A stretch of DNA of 64,000 nucleotides from Algicella marina (GCF_009931615.1 NZ_CP046620.1:2185501-2249500); one strand, 5' to 3'; counted from the first letter of the stretch, positions 49,570-58,217 are shown. Notes: a model not told the origin generated them from the sequence alone. Translations and numbers: made by a program.

Positions 49570-50024
49570 CAGTCCTCTCCTCGTACCAGTGTAAAGAAGT
49601 CTACCTTGGTGGCAGCTGCCTTCGCCGCTCGATGGTCAGCCTTCTTGCGGAGTTCGCCACGCAGCGGCTCCAGCACCATCGTCTCCAGCCGCGCCGCCGC
49701 ATCTGTCTGCATCAGCGCATCCACCAAGGCCGCTATCAGTGCCTTGTCTCTGTCCCGGCCCTGAACATACCCATGGCCGACAGCTCCCTCCTCCAGCCGC
49801 ACCGAGGCGCGTGTCACCGTCATTTCCCCAAGATTGAATGGCGCACCCACGGCTCCGGCACGGCCCCGAACCATGACTCCGCCGATCTCGGGAGCACGCA
49901 GGACGCTGTGTTCCGGCACATCACCATAATGCGCCCACGCCTGCTTCACCGCGACTGCAGGGGCTTTCGCCAACAGGCTCATCCACGCCTTGCGGGCCGC
50001 GTTCGGGTCCGGTGTGCCGTCCAT
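49569..50024 (-). CDS. phnG: Phosphonate C-P lyase complex subunit PhnG
   Basis: PhnG is the first subunit of the C-P lyase operon. At 151 residues from ATG 50024 it has the length of E. coli PhnG (about 150). Recognisable parts are ARKAWMSLLAKA, VLRAPEIGGVMVRGRAGAVGAPFNLGEMTVTRASVRL and VGHGYVQGRDRDKALIAALVDAL. Earlier in-frame ATGs exist at 50048 and 50069 but lie inside the proposed operator. The promoter region carries PhnF-type palindromes and a possible PHO box. Confidence 0.94.
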   Translation of the reverse strand: MDGTPDPNAARKAWMSLLAKAPAVAVKQAWAHYGDVPEHSVLRAPEIGGVMVRGRAGAVGAPFNLGEMTVTRASVRLEEGAVGHGYVQGRDRDKALIAALVDALMQTDAAARLETMVLEPLRGELRKKADHRAAKAAATKVDFFTLVRGED

Positions 50025-50043
50025 CTTTCGTCTTTCGAATCTG

Positions 50044-50083
50044 GACATCTTCGCAAGATGTCTATACAACTAGACAAATATTA
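50044..50083 (-). promoter_or_regulatory. PhnF-type operators and -10 region of the phnG operon
   Basis: Two overlapping palindromes: GACATCTT (50044-50051) with AAGATGTC (50055-50062), and TGTCTA (50059-50064) with TAGACA (50071-50076). On the minus strand the core reads TGTATAGACA, the kind of site bound by HutC-type GntR regulators. A TAATAT (50078-50083, minus) with TTGCGG (50101-50106) 17 nt away could be the promoter, placing the operators over the start of transcription. Confidence 0.5.
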
Positions 50084-50113
50084 GCGAGCGTAGTCCGCCC
50101 CCGCAATCCCTCT

Positions 50114-50135
50114 TTCCGTGAAGCTTTCGTGAACC
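50114..50135 (-). promoter_or_regulatory. Degenerate PHO-box-like 11-bp repeat before phnG
   Basis: On the minus strand two 11-bp units, GGTTCACGAAA and GCTTCACGGAA, lie in tandem, about 90 nt upstream of phnG and just upstream of a possible -35. They keep the TCAC core and 11-bp period of the pstS and phnC arrays but deviate from the consensus. Confidence 0.35.
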
Positions 50136-50136
50136 C

Positions 50137-50871
50137 ATGCCCCGCACTCCGATCTGGCAATCCATAGCCACGACACTCACGCATGAAATCGCCGGCGGTC
50201 ACTATCCGCCCGGCGCCCGAATGCCGACGGAGGCGGCTCTATCCTCCCGCTTCGGTGTCAATCGTCACACCGTCCGCCGCGCACTCAAGCGCATGTCGGA
50301 GGACGGCCTCGTCCACAGCCGCCGCGGCGCAGGTGTCTTCGTCGCCATGAAGCCGATGGATTATGCCATCGGGCGCCGCACCCGGTTTCACCAGAACCTC
50401 GCTGCTGCGGGACAGACACCGGGCAAAAAGATCCTGCATCTCGAAACCCGTCAGTCCGATACGCGAGAGGCGGAAGCGCTGGCGCTGCCAGCAGGCGCGG
50501 ACGTGCATGCCTACGAAGGCCTGTCGCTGGCTGATGGTCAGCCTATCGCCGTCTCCCGCAGCATCTTTCCAGCCGCGCCCTTTCCCGGTTTTCTCGACGA
50601 TCTTGCCGAACTGGGCTCGATCACAGCCGCCCTCGCCCGCCACGGCATTGCGGACTACACCCGTGCCTCAACCCGCCTCACCGCCAAGGCGGCAACCGCG
50701 ACGCAGGCCCTGCATCTACGCATCGCTGAGAACGCGCCGCTCCTGCAGGCAGTCGCCATCAACATCGACACCACGGGCATGCCAATTGAATACGGCCATA
50801 CCTGGTTCGCGGGCGAAAGGGTCACACTCACGCTGTCAGATCCGGCCTTGCAGGATGCGCAAATGTCATGA
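50137..50871 (+). CDS. phnF: GntR/HutC-family regulator of phosphonate metabolism
   Basis: PhnF is expected to repress the phn operon in the absence of its ligand. The 244-residue protein has a GntR winged helix (IATTLTHEIAGGHYPPGARMPTEAALSSRFGVNRHTVRRALKRMSEDGLVHSRRGAGVFV) and a UTRA ligand domain (RTRFHQNLAAAGQTPGKKIL; AYEGLSLADGQPIAVSRSIFPA; TGMPIEYGHTWFAGERVTL). It is divergent from phnG with the operator between them, and is followed 49 nt later by the second phnM-like gene. Confidence 0.92.
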   Translation: MPRTPIWQSIATTLTHEIAGGHYPPGARMPTEAALSSRFGVNRHTVRRALKRMSEDGLVHSRRGAGVFVAMKPMDYAIGRRTRFHQNLAAAGQTPGKKILHLETRQSDTREAEALALPAGADVHAYEGLSLADGQPIAVSRSIFPAAPFPGFLDDLAELGSITAALARHGIADYTRASTRLTAKAATATQALHLRIAENAPLLQAVAINIDTTGMPIEYGHTWFAGERVTLTLSDPALQDAQMS

Positions 50872-50920
50872 ATTCGCAACAATCCTCGGCCATGAAGCGG
50901 AAAACTACAGGAAGAAACCC

Positions 50921-52105
50921 ATGAACACCGGCCAAGATTCGCTCTGCTTGCAGGGCGGCAAGATCCTGCGTGGCGGCGCCCTTGAGGATGGCACGCTCGG
51001 CATCGCCGGCGCGCTTCTGGCTGACGCTGGCAATGCACCGGTGCTGGAAACCACCGGCTATCTCGTCCTGCCGGGGATAATCGACCTGCATGGAGACGCC
51101 TTCGAACATCACATGGCCCCGCGTCCTACCGCCCCGCTGCCATTTGCCATGGGCCTCGTCGGGGTCGACAGCGACGCCGCGGCAAACGGCGTCACCACCG
51201 CATGGATGGCCCAAAGCTGGAGCTGGGAAGGCGGCGCTCGTGGTCCGGATTATGCCGTTGGTCTGCTGGAGGCGCTGGAGGCCTATCGCCCGCAGGCTGG
51301 CACCGACCTGCGCATTCAGATCCGCTGCGAAACCCATACGATGGAAACCGAGGGCCGACTGATTGATGCAATCCGCCGTTTCCGTCTTGGGTATGTCGTC
51401 TTCAACAACCATCTCGAGGAAGCGCTGGAAATGGGCCGCCGCGATCTGGCCAGCCTGACAGGTTGGGCCTCGCGGACCGGGCGGACACCGCAGCAGCACC
51501 TCGATCTGGTCTTGTCGCTCAAGGCGAGGGATGCGGAGGCTTCCGCCTATCTCGCCCGCCTTTCCGCCGTATTTGCGCAAGAGGGCGTGCGGTCCGGCTC
51601 CCACGACGATGCCGACACCGCAACGCGTACCCGCTTCGCCGACCTTGGCGCCCGGATTTGCGAGTTCCCGACAGGCGTGGCCGCCGCTCGCGCCGCCCAT
51701 ACAGCAGGCGATCCGGTGTTGATGGGTGCGCCGAACATCGTCCGTGGCGGGTCGCAATCAGGTAACATCGCCGCGGCCGACCTGGTGGCAGAGGGACTCT
51801 GTGACGCCCTGGTGTCGGATTATCATTACCCCACTCTCGCCCGTGCTGCCTTCCGCCTCGCGGATGACGGGCTCCTGTCACTCGCCGATGCATGGGCACT
51901 GATCTCCTGCAATCCTGCACGGATCATGGCCATGCCCGACAGGGGCGAACTGGCCGACGGCCGGCGCGCTGACCTCGTCATCATCGATGAGTACAGCCGC
52001 CGCATCGAAGGCACAATGGTTGCCGGACGATGGACCCACCTCTCCGGAAATCTTGCCGCTCGCCTTGCTCGCTCACCACTCCGCGCCCGCGTGGCTGCGG
52101 AGTAA
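50921..52105 (+). CDS. Second, divergent PhnM-like amidohydrolase
   Basis: The 394-residue protein is clearly PhnM-related: LPGIIDLHGDAFEHHMAPRP, GSHDDADTATRTRFADLGARICEFPTGVAAARAAH, MGAPNIVRGGSQSGNIAAADLVAEGLCDALVSDYHYPTLARAA. It differs at key places from the phnM at 43.7 kb: HTDNLE becomes HGDAFE, and the MDHTPGQRQF block is replaced by FNNHLEEALEMG. A different or additional substrate in the phosphonate pathway is likely. ATG 50921 follows a CAGGAAG site. It probably shares a transcript with phnF. It may be an isofunctional second PhnM or a paralogue with a new role. Confidence 0.82.
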   Translation: MNTGQDSLCLQGGKILRGGALEDGTLGIAGALLADAGNAPVLETTGYLVLPGIIDLHGDAFEHHMAPRPTAPLPFAMGLVGVDSDAAANGVTTAWMAQSWSWEGGARGPDYAVGLLEALEAYRPQAGTDLRIQIRCETHTMETEGRLIDAIRRFRLGYVVFNNHLEEALEMGRRDLASLTGWASRTGRTPQQHLDLVLSLKARDAEASAYLARLSAVFAQEGVRSGSHDDADTATRTRFADLGARICEFPTGVAAARAAHTAGDPVLMGAPNIVRGGSQSGNIAAADLVAEGLCDALVSDYHYPTLARAAFRLADDGLLSLADAWALISCNPARIMAMPDRGELADGRRADLVIIDEYSRRIEGTMVAGRWTHLSGNLAARLARSPLRARVAAE

Positions 52106-52113
52106 CACCTTCT

Positions 52114-52731
52114 TCAACCGCCGTATTTCTCCAGAAACGCCTCGGCATTCAGACTGCGAAAATCGTCCAGCGCCGCTCGCAGCTCGGCATAGCTCCAGTC
52201 CCACCACGCCAGCGCCTGCATCCGCTCTGCCACATCCGGCCGGTAACGCTCCCGCAGCGGCACCGCCGGGATTCCGGCAACGATCATGTAAGGCGCGACA
52301 TCTTTGGTCACGATCGCCCCTCCGGCCACCACGGCGCCATCGCCGATTGTCACCTCCGGGCGCACCTGCGCTCCGTGCCCGAGCCAGGTGTCATGGCCGA
52401 TCCGCGTCCGGCGGCTCCGGCGATGCGCAAACCAATCTTCGTCATGCTCGGCGTCATCAAAATAATCGGCCGAACGATAGTGAAAGTGGTGCAGACTCGC
52501 CTTGTCCATCGGATGATCGGTCGCACCGATGCGCGCATAACTGGCGATATTGGAAAACTTGCCGATCTGTGCGTTCGCGATGTCGGCGAAACGGTCGCAA
52601 TAGGAATAGTCGCCGATCACCGAATGCGCCACCCTGCTGCCGCGCCCGATCTCCACGAAGCGCCCCATCCGGGCATCGACTATCTCGCAATCGGGATGGA
52701 TAAATGGCGTCTCGGCCTTCAGTCTTGCCAC
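52114..52731 (-). CDS. Phosphonate-cluster hexapeptide-repeat acetyltransferase
   Basis: The 205-residue protein has left-handed beta-helix hexapeptide repeats (VEIGRGSRVAHSVIGDYSYC; IGKFSNIASYARIGATDHP; IGHDTWLGHGAQVRPEVTIGDGAVVAGGAIVTKDVAPYMIVAGIPA) with the active-site type His in HDTWLGHGA. It matches the transferase hexapeptide family associated with phosphonate clusters. It probably acetylates an aminophosphonate or a pathway intermediate, comparable in purpose to PhnO; the substrate is not known. It follows phnE2 by 10 nt and ends 8 nt from the convergent phnM-like gene. Confidence 0.85.
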   Translation of the reverse strand: MARLKAETPFIHPDCEIVDARMGRFVEIGRGSRVAHSVIGDYSYCDRFADIANAQIGKFSNIASYARIGATDHPMDKASLHHFHYRSADYFDDAEHDEDWFAHRRSRRTRIGHDTWLGHGAQVRPEVTIGDGAVVAGGAIVTKDVAPYMIVAGIPAVPLRERYRPDVAERMQALAWWDWSYAELRAALDDFRSLNAEAFLEKYGG

Positions 52732-52741
52732 GATTATTCCT

Positions 52742-54034
52742 TCAGGTTCCGGATCCCTTGATAAGCTTGCGCCGCAACCAGCCGGAGAACGTGTCCATCA
52801 GCATCACCATCAGGATGATCAGGACGATGAAATAACTCACCTCCTCCCAATCCTTCTGGGTAATGATCGCCTGCGTCAACAACAGGCCGATGCCACCACC
52901 GGTAATGGCCCCGATGATGGTCGCGGAGCGGGTATTGGATTCAAGGTAGTAGAGGATCTGGGAGAGCAACACCGGCGTGATTTGCGGGATCACCCCAAAT
53001 CGATATCGCTGCAACGGTTTGGCCCCGGTGGAGGCAATGCCTTCGATCTCCTTGCCATCAATGTTTTCCAGCGCTTCGGAGAACATCTTGCCGAAAGAGC
53101 CGGTATCCGTCAGCAGGATCGCCAGAGATCCGGTCAGCGGCCCCGGCCCGAAGGCGCGAGACAGAACGATGGTCCAGATCAGCCCATCCACACCGCGCAG
53201 GAAGTCGAACAAGCGCCGCGCCACGAACCGCAGTGCCCCCAGTGGCGCAAAGTTCTTTGCCGCCAGAAAACCCAACGGCAGCGCGATCATCGCCGCCCCA
53301 AACGTACCGAGAAAGGCCATCAGCACCGTTTCGACCAGCGCCCAGGCGACCTCCCCGTGCCGCCACATCTTGTTGCCCCAGAAATCACCCCAGATCGCAC
53401 CGGCTTCCCCGGCGGCTGCCCGCGCCACCAACTCCCCAGGCCCCATGCCATAATAGGGGCTGTCGAGGGTAAAGAAGAACAACTCCCACCCGAATGAGTA
53501 CCGGAACACCTCTGATCGATTGCGGGTGATCGTCACCCGTCCTGCATTGGTTGTCACCATCAGGCGATTCCGCGATGCGCTGATCCAGTCCGGCACCTCG
53601 CCCTCCGGCAGAACAGCGTTGACGCCGCTGCGCCCCGGTTCCGTCCTGATCACGCCGTAACCCGGCACCTCATACGTCACCTGGTCGCCGAACGTCACCA
53701 CATGCCCGCGGCCAAGGTCGATCACCGTCCGCTCGCCCAGCGTCACCCACTCCGGCGCCGTGCCTTCGGCATATGCGCCCTTGCGCTCTCCCTCGATGGC
53801 AATCTCCACTGCGCCACTACGGTTGTCCTGCGTCACATGCGTCTTGTAGCTGTAGGTGTCGGAAACCAGCGTTCGCGCATTCTCCACGCTCACGCGCTCC
53901 GAAAGACCGGGAATGTCGAAGGCAAAGAAAACGTACGAGAAATAGGTCAGCAGCAGCACCGGAACAGCCAGTGCCGCTAGCCGCTTTCGCGCAAACATCG
54001 CGTTCGCCTGCCCGTGCAGCACCATCGCGGTCAT
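52742..54034 (-). CDS. phnE2: Phosphonate ABC transporter permease PhnE (second copy)
   Basis: The 430-residue permease has one N-terminal helix (LAALAVPVLLLTYFSYVFFAF), then a soluble stretch of about 150 residues, probably periplasmic, then a BPD_transp_1 domain (VETVLMAFLGTFGAAMIALPLGFLAAKNFAPLG; RRLFDFLRGVDGLIWTIVLSRAFGPGPLTGSLAI; EIEGIASTGAKPLQRYRFGVIPQITPVLLSQILYYLESNTRSATIIG with the EAA-like loop). The two PhnE proteins presumably form a heterodimer. It overlaps phnE1 by 4 nt. Confidence 0.93.
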   Translation of the reverse strand: MTAMVLHGQANAMFARKRLAALAVPVLLLTYFSYVFFAFDIPGLSERVSVENARTLVSDTYSYKTHVTQDNRSGAVEIAIEGERKGAYAEGTAPEWVTLGERTVIDLGRGHVVTFGDQVTYEVPGYGVIRTEPGRSGVNAVLPEGEVPDWISASRNRLMVTTNAGRVTITRNRSEVFRYSFGWELFFFTLDSPYYGMGPGELVARAAAGEAGAIWGDFWGNKMWRHGEVAWALVETVLMAFLGTFGAAMIALPLGFLAAKNFAPLGALRFVARRLFDFLRGVDGLIWTIVLSRAFGPGPLTGSLAILLTDTGSFGKMFSEALENIDGKEIEGIASTGAKPLQRYRFGVIPQITPVLLSQILYYLESNTRSATIIGAITGGGIGLLLTQAIITQKDWEEVSYFIVLIILMVMLMDTFSGWLRRKLIKGSGT

Positions 54035-54915
54035 ACCCGTGCCTCCCCGCGCATCGCGCCATGCGTCAACCGGTTGCGGAAATGGCTCGAGATCTGGTCG
54101 ACAATCACAATTGTCATGAACAACAGCAGGAATATTGCCGCGGCCTCATCGAACTTGCCCTGCCCCCAACTCATTGTGTTGCGCAAGTCGTAGCCGATGC
54201 CGCCTGCACCGACAAAGCCAAGGATGGCGGAAGCGCGGATATTTATCTCGAACCGCAGCAACGCATAGCTCAGGTAATTCGGCGCCACCTGCGGCACCAC
54301 TCCCAGCATCATTCGCTGCACCCAGCCCGCACCGACCGATTCCAGCCCTTCCACCGGCTTCAGCGAGGCGTTCTCGTTCACCTCCGAAAAAAGCTTGCCG
54401 AGAGCCCCGACCGTATGCAGCGCTATTGCGATCATCGCCGGCACCGGGCCGCCGCCCAGCAGGAAGATCAGCACCAGCGCCACCACGATCTCGGGCACGG
54501 CCCGCAGAATGTCCAGCACCCGTCGCAACGGCATGATTGCCCAGGGCACCGGCGCCAGACCGCGTGTCACCAGCATTGATATGCAGAGCGCGAACAGAGC
54601 CCCCAGCAGCGTCGAGGCGCCCGCGATGTTCACCGTTTCGATAAGTGAGGGCAGGTATTTCACAAAATACCCGGGCAACAGATGCGCACGTTCCACCGCC
54701 TCGCCAACCACGTCGGCCATGAAATCGAAGGTGTTCGGCAGCCCATCGATGAACCCGCCGGCGTTGCGGGCATTCGCGGTTTGAAAACCTGCGACCATCA
54801 GCACGATGAACACCAGCAGCAGGATAGTGTTCAGCAGCCGTTTCGCCCGTACCTGGGCCAGATATTCATCGTGAATGTTGCGCATGTCTCGCGCGTCCGC
54901 CGAAATCTCTGCCAA
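54031..54915 (-). CDS. phnE1: Phosphonate ABC transporter permease PhnE (first copy)
   Basis: The 294-residue permease has about six helices with VNIAGASTLLGALFALCISMLVTRGLAPVPW, LRRVLDILRAVPEIVVALVLIFLLGGGPVPAMIAIALHTVGALGKLFSEVNENASLKPVEGLESVGAGWVQRMMLGVVPQVAPNYLSYALLRFEINIRASAILGFVGAGGIG, a textbook PhnE/PtxC core. It lies 77 nt after phnD, with a hairpin in the gap, and overlaps phnE2. Confidence 0.94.
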   Translation of the reverse strand: MAEISADARDMRNIHDEYLAQVRAKRLLNTILLLVFIVLMVAGFQTANARNAGGFIDGLPNTFDFMADVVGEAVERAHLLPGYFVKYLPSLIETVNIAGASTLLGALFALCISMLVTRGLAPVPWAIMPLRRVLDILRAVPEIVVALVLIFLLGGGPVPAMIAIALHTVGALGKLFSEVNENASLKPVEGLESVGAGWVQRMMLGVVPQVAPNYLSYALLRFEINIRASAILGFVGAGGIGYDLRNTMSWGQGKFDEAAAIFLLLFMTIVIVDQISSHFRNRLTHGAMRGEARV

Positions 54916-54940
54916 ACCGTGCCCCTTTCAAACAAACCGA

Positions 54941-54968
54941 CAGGCCCCGCCATCAACGACGGGGCCTG
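54941..54968 (-). terminator. Hairpin between phnD and phnE1
   Basis: CAGGCCCCG (54941-54949) pairs with CGGGGCCTG (54960-54968), a perfect 9-bp stem, 24 nt after the phnD stop. No T-run follows. Position and form match the hairpins after xylF and pstS. Confidence 0.65.
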
Positions 54969-54992
54969 CCAGGCCCTTTCAATCCCGTGGGA

Positions 54993-55904
54993 TCAGTTGG
55001 ATTTCGCCTTGCGGGCTTCCACGATCGAAACGTAGGCGTCATGGGTGATCGGATCGAACCCGAGGCTTTCACCGGCCGCAACGCCATAGGCGCAGTCGGC
55101 ATCGGCTTCGTGCAGGCCGTCAACCAGTTCGACCATCGTTGCCTTCACGTCCGCCGGCAGGGATTTGCTCAGCACCACCGGGCCTTCCGGGATCGGCTTG
55201 GAGCGCCAGATTTCCACGAGATCGTTCATATCGACGAGGCCGGCATCCACAGCCTTGCGCAGTGCGCCGGAATTGTATCCGTCTTCCCATTCGCCCTGAC
55301 CGTCGGCCCAGGTGACGCCGCCGTCGATATCACCGTTGTTCACGGCCACGATCGTCTGCTCATGGCCACCTGTGAACTTCACTTCGCCGAAGTAGTCGCC
55401 GGATTCCATCGTGATCTCTTCGCCTTCCTGAGGGATCTCGATGGACGGGATCAGATAGCCGGAGGTCGAGTTCGGATCGCCGAAGCCGAAAATCTTGCCC
55501 TGCATGCCGTCGAGCGAGGTGATGCCGCTGTCCTTACGCGCAAAGCCGATGGAATGATAACCGTAGGATCCATCGAGATTGATCTTCACCAGCACGGGCT
55601 CCACGGCTTCCGGATCCTGCATATACACGGCCGCGTAGGCGGAAGCGCCCAGCCAAGCCATGTCCAGCGTTCCGCCCAGCAGTCCCTGGATCACCCCGTT
55701 GTAATCGGCAGGGGCGAAAAGTTTTGTCGGCACGCCCAGCGCTTCCTCGGTGTAGGCCCGCAGGCATTCGTTGGAGTTCAGGCGGTCCTGAGCGTTCTCG
55801 CCGCCCAGAAGACCGATGCGGAATTCGGTGATTTCATGGCCGTCGGCATAGGCCACGCCCGTCAGCATCGTCGTCGCAAGCGCAGCAGCAAGCAGATTTT
55901 TCAT
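54993..55904 (-). CDS. phnD: Phosphonate ABC transporter, substrate-binding protein
   Basis: PhnD binds phosphonates in the periplasm. The 303-residue precursor has a signal peptide (LLAAALATTMLTGVAYA) and the family motifs FRIGLLGGENAQDRLNSNECLRAY, MAWLGASAYAAVYM, FGFGDPNSTSGYLIPS and GGHEQTIVAVNNGDIDGGVTWADG, which contain the residues that hold the phosphonate group. ATG 55904 directly precedes the signal peptide. It follows phnC by 60 nt. Confidence 0.95.
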   Translation of the reverse strand: MKNLLAAALATTMLTGVAYADGHEITEFRIGLLGGENAQDRLNSNECLRAYTEEALGVPTKLFAPADYNGVIQGLLGGTLDMAWLGASAYAAVYMQDPEAVEPVLVKINLDGSYGYHSIGFARKDSGITSLDGMQGKIFGFGDPNSTSGYLIPSIEIPQEGEEITMESGDYFGEVKFTGGHEQTIVAVNNGDIDGGVTWADGQGEWEDGYNSGALRKAVDAGLVDMNDLVEIWRSKPIPEGPVVLSKSLPADVKATMVELVDGLHEADADCAYGVAAGESLGFDPITHDAYVSIVEARKAKSN

Positions 55905-55964
55905 CGGTTTCGTCTCACTTTGGTTAAGCAGCCCCTTCGGAGCCAGTGGGTTGAACAAGTCACC

Positions 55965-56783
55965 TCAAACGCCAACGGCGGCCCTTTCCCTGGCCGCCGC
56001 TGCATCAAGAGTTTCGATCTCCGTGGAAGTCGCCGCTTCGGAGAAGCTGTCATCCGCGCCGTAAATGTCGCGCGCCGTGCCCGTTGTCAGTTGCTCCGGC
56101 GTTCCGTCGAAGACGACACGGCCATGCAGCATGCCAATTACCCGGTCGCAATAGCGGCGCGCGGTATCAAGGGTGTGCAGGTTGGCGATGACAGTGCGTC
56201 CGTCTTCCTCATGAATGCGGCGCAGCGATTGCATCACCACCTGCGCGTTCATCGGGTCGAGAGATGCGATCGGCTCGTCAGCCAGAATGATCTTCGGATC
56301 CTGCATCAGCGCCCGCGCGATCGCCACCCGCTGCTGCTGCCCGCCAGAGAGGGCCTCCGCCCGTTTCGGCGCGTGTTCGGCTATGCCCAGCCGATCCAGA
56401 ATGTCGATGGCCCGGTGGATGTCCGCTTCCGGAAACAGGCTGAACATCGTCGCCAACGTAGAGCGCCGGTTCAAAGTACCGTGCAGCACATTGGAAACCA
56501 CGTCCATGCGCGGCACGAGGTTGAACTGCTGGAAGATCATCGCGCATTGCGCCTGCCAGCCCCGTTTCTCGGCACCTTTCAGCCGCGTCACGTCGCGCCC
56601 CTCGAACAGGATCTCGCCGGAGCTGGCATCCGTCAGCCGGTTCATCATCCGCAGCAGTGTCGATTTGCCGGCACCGGATCGACCGATGATACCGATCATC
56701 ATCGGCTTTGCCACCGCAACAGAAACGGCATCGACAGCGATATTCGCCCCGAAGGACTTCGTTAGGTTCCGGATTTCCAGCAT
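55965..56783 (-). CDS. phnC: Phosphonate ABC transporter, ATP-binding protein
   Basis: PhnC powers phosphonate uptake. The 272-residue ATPase opens [23 protein letters not shown] and has Walker [11 protein letters not shown]-loop [17 protein letters not shown], signature [14 protein letters not shown] and Walker [14 protein letters not shown]. It heads phnC-phnD-phnE1-phnE2-hexapeptide gene. ATG 56783 follows AGGGA at 8 nt. PHO-box repeats lie 35 nt upstream. Confidence 0.95.
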   Translation of the reverse strand: MLEIRNLTKSFGANIAVDAVSVAVAKPMMIGIIGRSGAGKSTLLRMMNRLTDASSGEILFEGRDVTRLKGAEKRGWQAQCAMIFQQFNLVPRMDVVSNVLHGTLNRRSTLATMFSLFPEADIHRAIDILDRLGIAEHAPKRAEALSGGQQQRVAIARALMQDPKIILADEPIASLDPMNAQVVMQSLRRIHEEDGRTVIANLHTLDTARRYCDRVIGMLHGRVVFDGTPEQLTTGTARDIYGADDSFSEAATSTEIETLDAAAARERAAVGV

Positions 56784-56818
56784 GAAGACGTCCCTGTTTT
56801 GGCGTCTCTCTGCCAGCA

Positions 56819-56862
56819 CGGTTGCTCAGTTTTGTTTCGCTTGAGCGAAGCTTTTGTGACAG
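56819..56862 (-). promoter_or_regulatory. PHO box array before phnC (four 11-bp units)
   Basis: On the minus strand, four units in exact 11-bp phase: CTGTCACAAAA, GCTTCGCTCAA, GCGAAACAAAA, CTGAGCAACCG. The first unit matches the PHO-box half-site, and all four align with the array before pstS. Units two and three also form a small hairpin (TTCGCT/AGCGAA). The array lies between the ktrB stop and phnC. Confidence 0.6.
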
Positions 56863-56864
56863 TC

Positions 56865-58208
56865 TCAGCCTAGGTGCAGCTGGCCTTCGGGATAGCGAAC
56901 CCTCGGTGTCGTCCGGGTAGCGAGGAAAAATCCGAGCGTCAGCGGCCCCACTCTTCCCAGAAACATGATGCCGATGATAACCGCCCGCCCGAAGCCGGAA
57001 AGATCATCGGTATAGTCACGCGAAAGGCCTACCGTGCCAAACGCACTCGCCACCTCGAAGCTGATGTCCAGAAAATGCCCGTCATGGCTGGCTGTCATTA
57101 CGAAAATTCCAAGGAAAACAAGGATCAGGGAGATCGCCGTCAGCGCCATCACCTTCAAGACCTGCTCCAGCCCAATGGATCTCCCGAATGCGTGAAGCTG
57201 TGTCTGTCGGCGGAAGAACGCGACCGTCGCAAGGATCATGATCACGAAAGTCGTCACCTTGATCCCGCCGGCCGTGGACGTCGGCCCGCCACCGATCAGC
57301 ATCAGCGAAATGAACATCAGCGCCGTACTATCATGCAGCGCCGCAATATCGGTCGTGTTGAACCCCGCCGTCCGCGTCGTGACCCCCTGGAACCAACTGA
57401 TCACCAAACGCGCAGGTACGCTGTCATATGCCCCCAGTGTGCCCGGATTGTTCCATTCAAGCACCGCGAAAAGGCCCACCGACATCGGGATGAGAATCGC
57501 CGTACCAAGCAGCATGATCTTGGTGTGCAGAGACCAGCCATGCTTCGGCCTGTGCAGAAACAGATCGCTGATCACCACGTAGCCAATGCCGCCAACGATG
57601 AACAACACCGGGATCACGATGTTTACAACCGGATGCACGGCGAATGGCACCAGCCCGCCGGGAAAGGTCGAAAAACCAGCGTTGTTGAATGCGGAAACCG
57701 AATGGAAGACCGACTCCCACAATCCCTGCCAGAAGCCGGAGTGCGGAATGAACGCCAGCGTCAGGCACAGCGCCCCGATACCCTCGCAGACCACCACCAC
57801 CTTCACGATCGTTTTCACCAGACGCATCAACTGGTGCATGGAACTCTGGTTCAGGTCCTCACGCAGATATATGTGCCCCGTGATTCCCACCGGCAGCCCC
57901 AGCGCCGCAAAGACCAAAACGGCAAAGGTCATCAACCCCAACCCGCCGAGCTGTATCAGCACCGTTACCACCACCTGCCCGAAAAACGTCAGGTCCGCGC
58001 CAGTATCCAGCACCGCCAGCCCGGTCACCGTAACGGCGGAGGTCGCCGTGAACAGCGCATCGGAAAGGCTGATGACCCGCGTGGTCGCCATCGGTGTCAT
58101 CAGCGCCAGCGCTCCGAGCGCAATGAGCACTGCATAAAGACCTGCGAGGATAATCGGCGGCGGCAACGAGACTGCACGCCGCTTCACCACCTTTATCAAG
58201 CGTGACAC
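56865..58208 (-). CDS. ktrB: Potassium uptake protein, TrkH/KtrB family
   Basis: The channel-like membrane subunit of a potassium transporter, 447 residues, with four M1-P-M2 repeats. Selectivity-type glycines appear in SAVTVTGLAVLDTG, FHSVSAFNNAGFSTFP, TTRTAGFNTTDIAAL and ASAFGTVGLSRDYTDDLSG. The length and the single-RCK partner fit the Ktr type rather than the longer TrkH. It lies 9 nt after ktrA. It is not obviously part of the phosphonate operon, since a PHO-box array separates it from phnC. Confidence 0.93.
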   Translation of the reverse strand: MSRLIKVVKRRAVSLPPPIILAGLYAVLIALGALALMTPMATTRVISLSDALFTATSAVTVTGLAVLDTGADLTFFGQVVVTVLIQLGGLGLMTFAVLVFAALGLPVGITGHIYLREDLNQSSMHQLMRLVKTIVKVVVVCEGIGALCLTLAFIPHSGFWQGLWESVFHSVSAFNNAGFSTFPGGLVPFAVHPVVNIVIPVLFIVGGIGYVVISDLFLHRPKHGWSLHTKIMLLGTAILIPMSVGLFAVLEWNNPGTLGAYDSVPARLVISWFQGVTTRTAGFNTTDIAALHDSTALMFISLMLIGGGPTSTAGGIKVTTFVIMILATVAFFRRQTQLHAFGRSIGLEQVLKVMALTAISLILVFLGIFVMTASHDGHFLDISFEVASAFGTVGLSRDYTDDLSGFGRAVIIGIMFLGRVGPLTLGFFLATRTTPRVRYPEGQLHLG

Positions 58209-58217
58209 GGCAGAGCC

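Noticed and set aside
50363-50920. Possible 5' extension of the second PhnM-like gene by 186 codons
   Set aside because: It overlaps phnF in another frame, is Arg/Pro/Ser-rich and precedes a good ATG with ribosome site at 50921.
54987-56765. Open frame of 592 codons on the plus strand across phnD and phnC
   Set aside because: Antisense shadow of two well-supported genes; no signal, domain or ribosome site.
56874-58205. Open frame of 443 codons antisense to ktrB
   Set aside because: Composition is His/Arg/Gln-rich and the minus strand encodes a clear potassium transporter.
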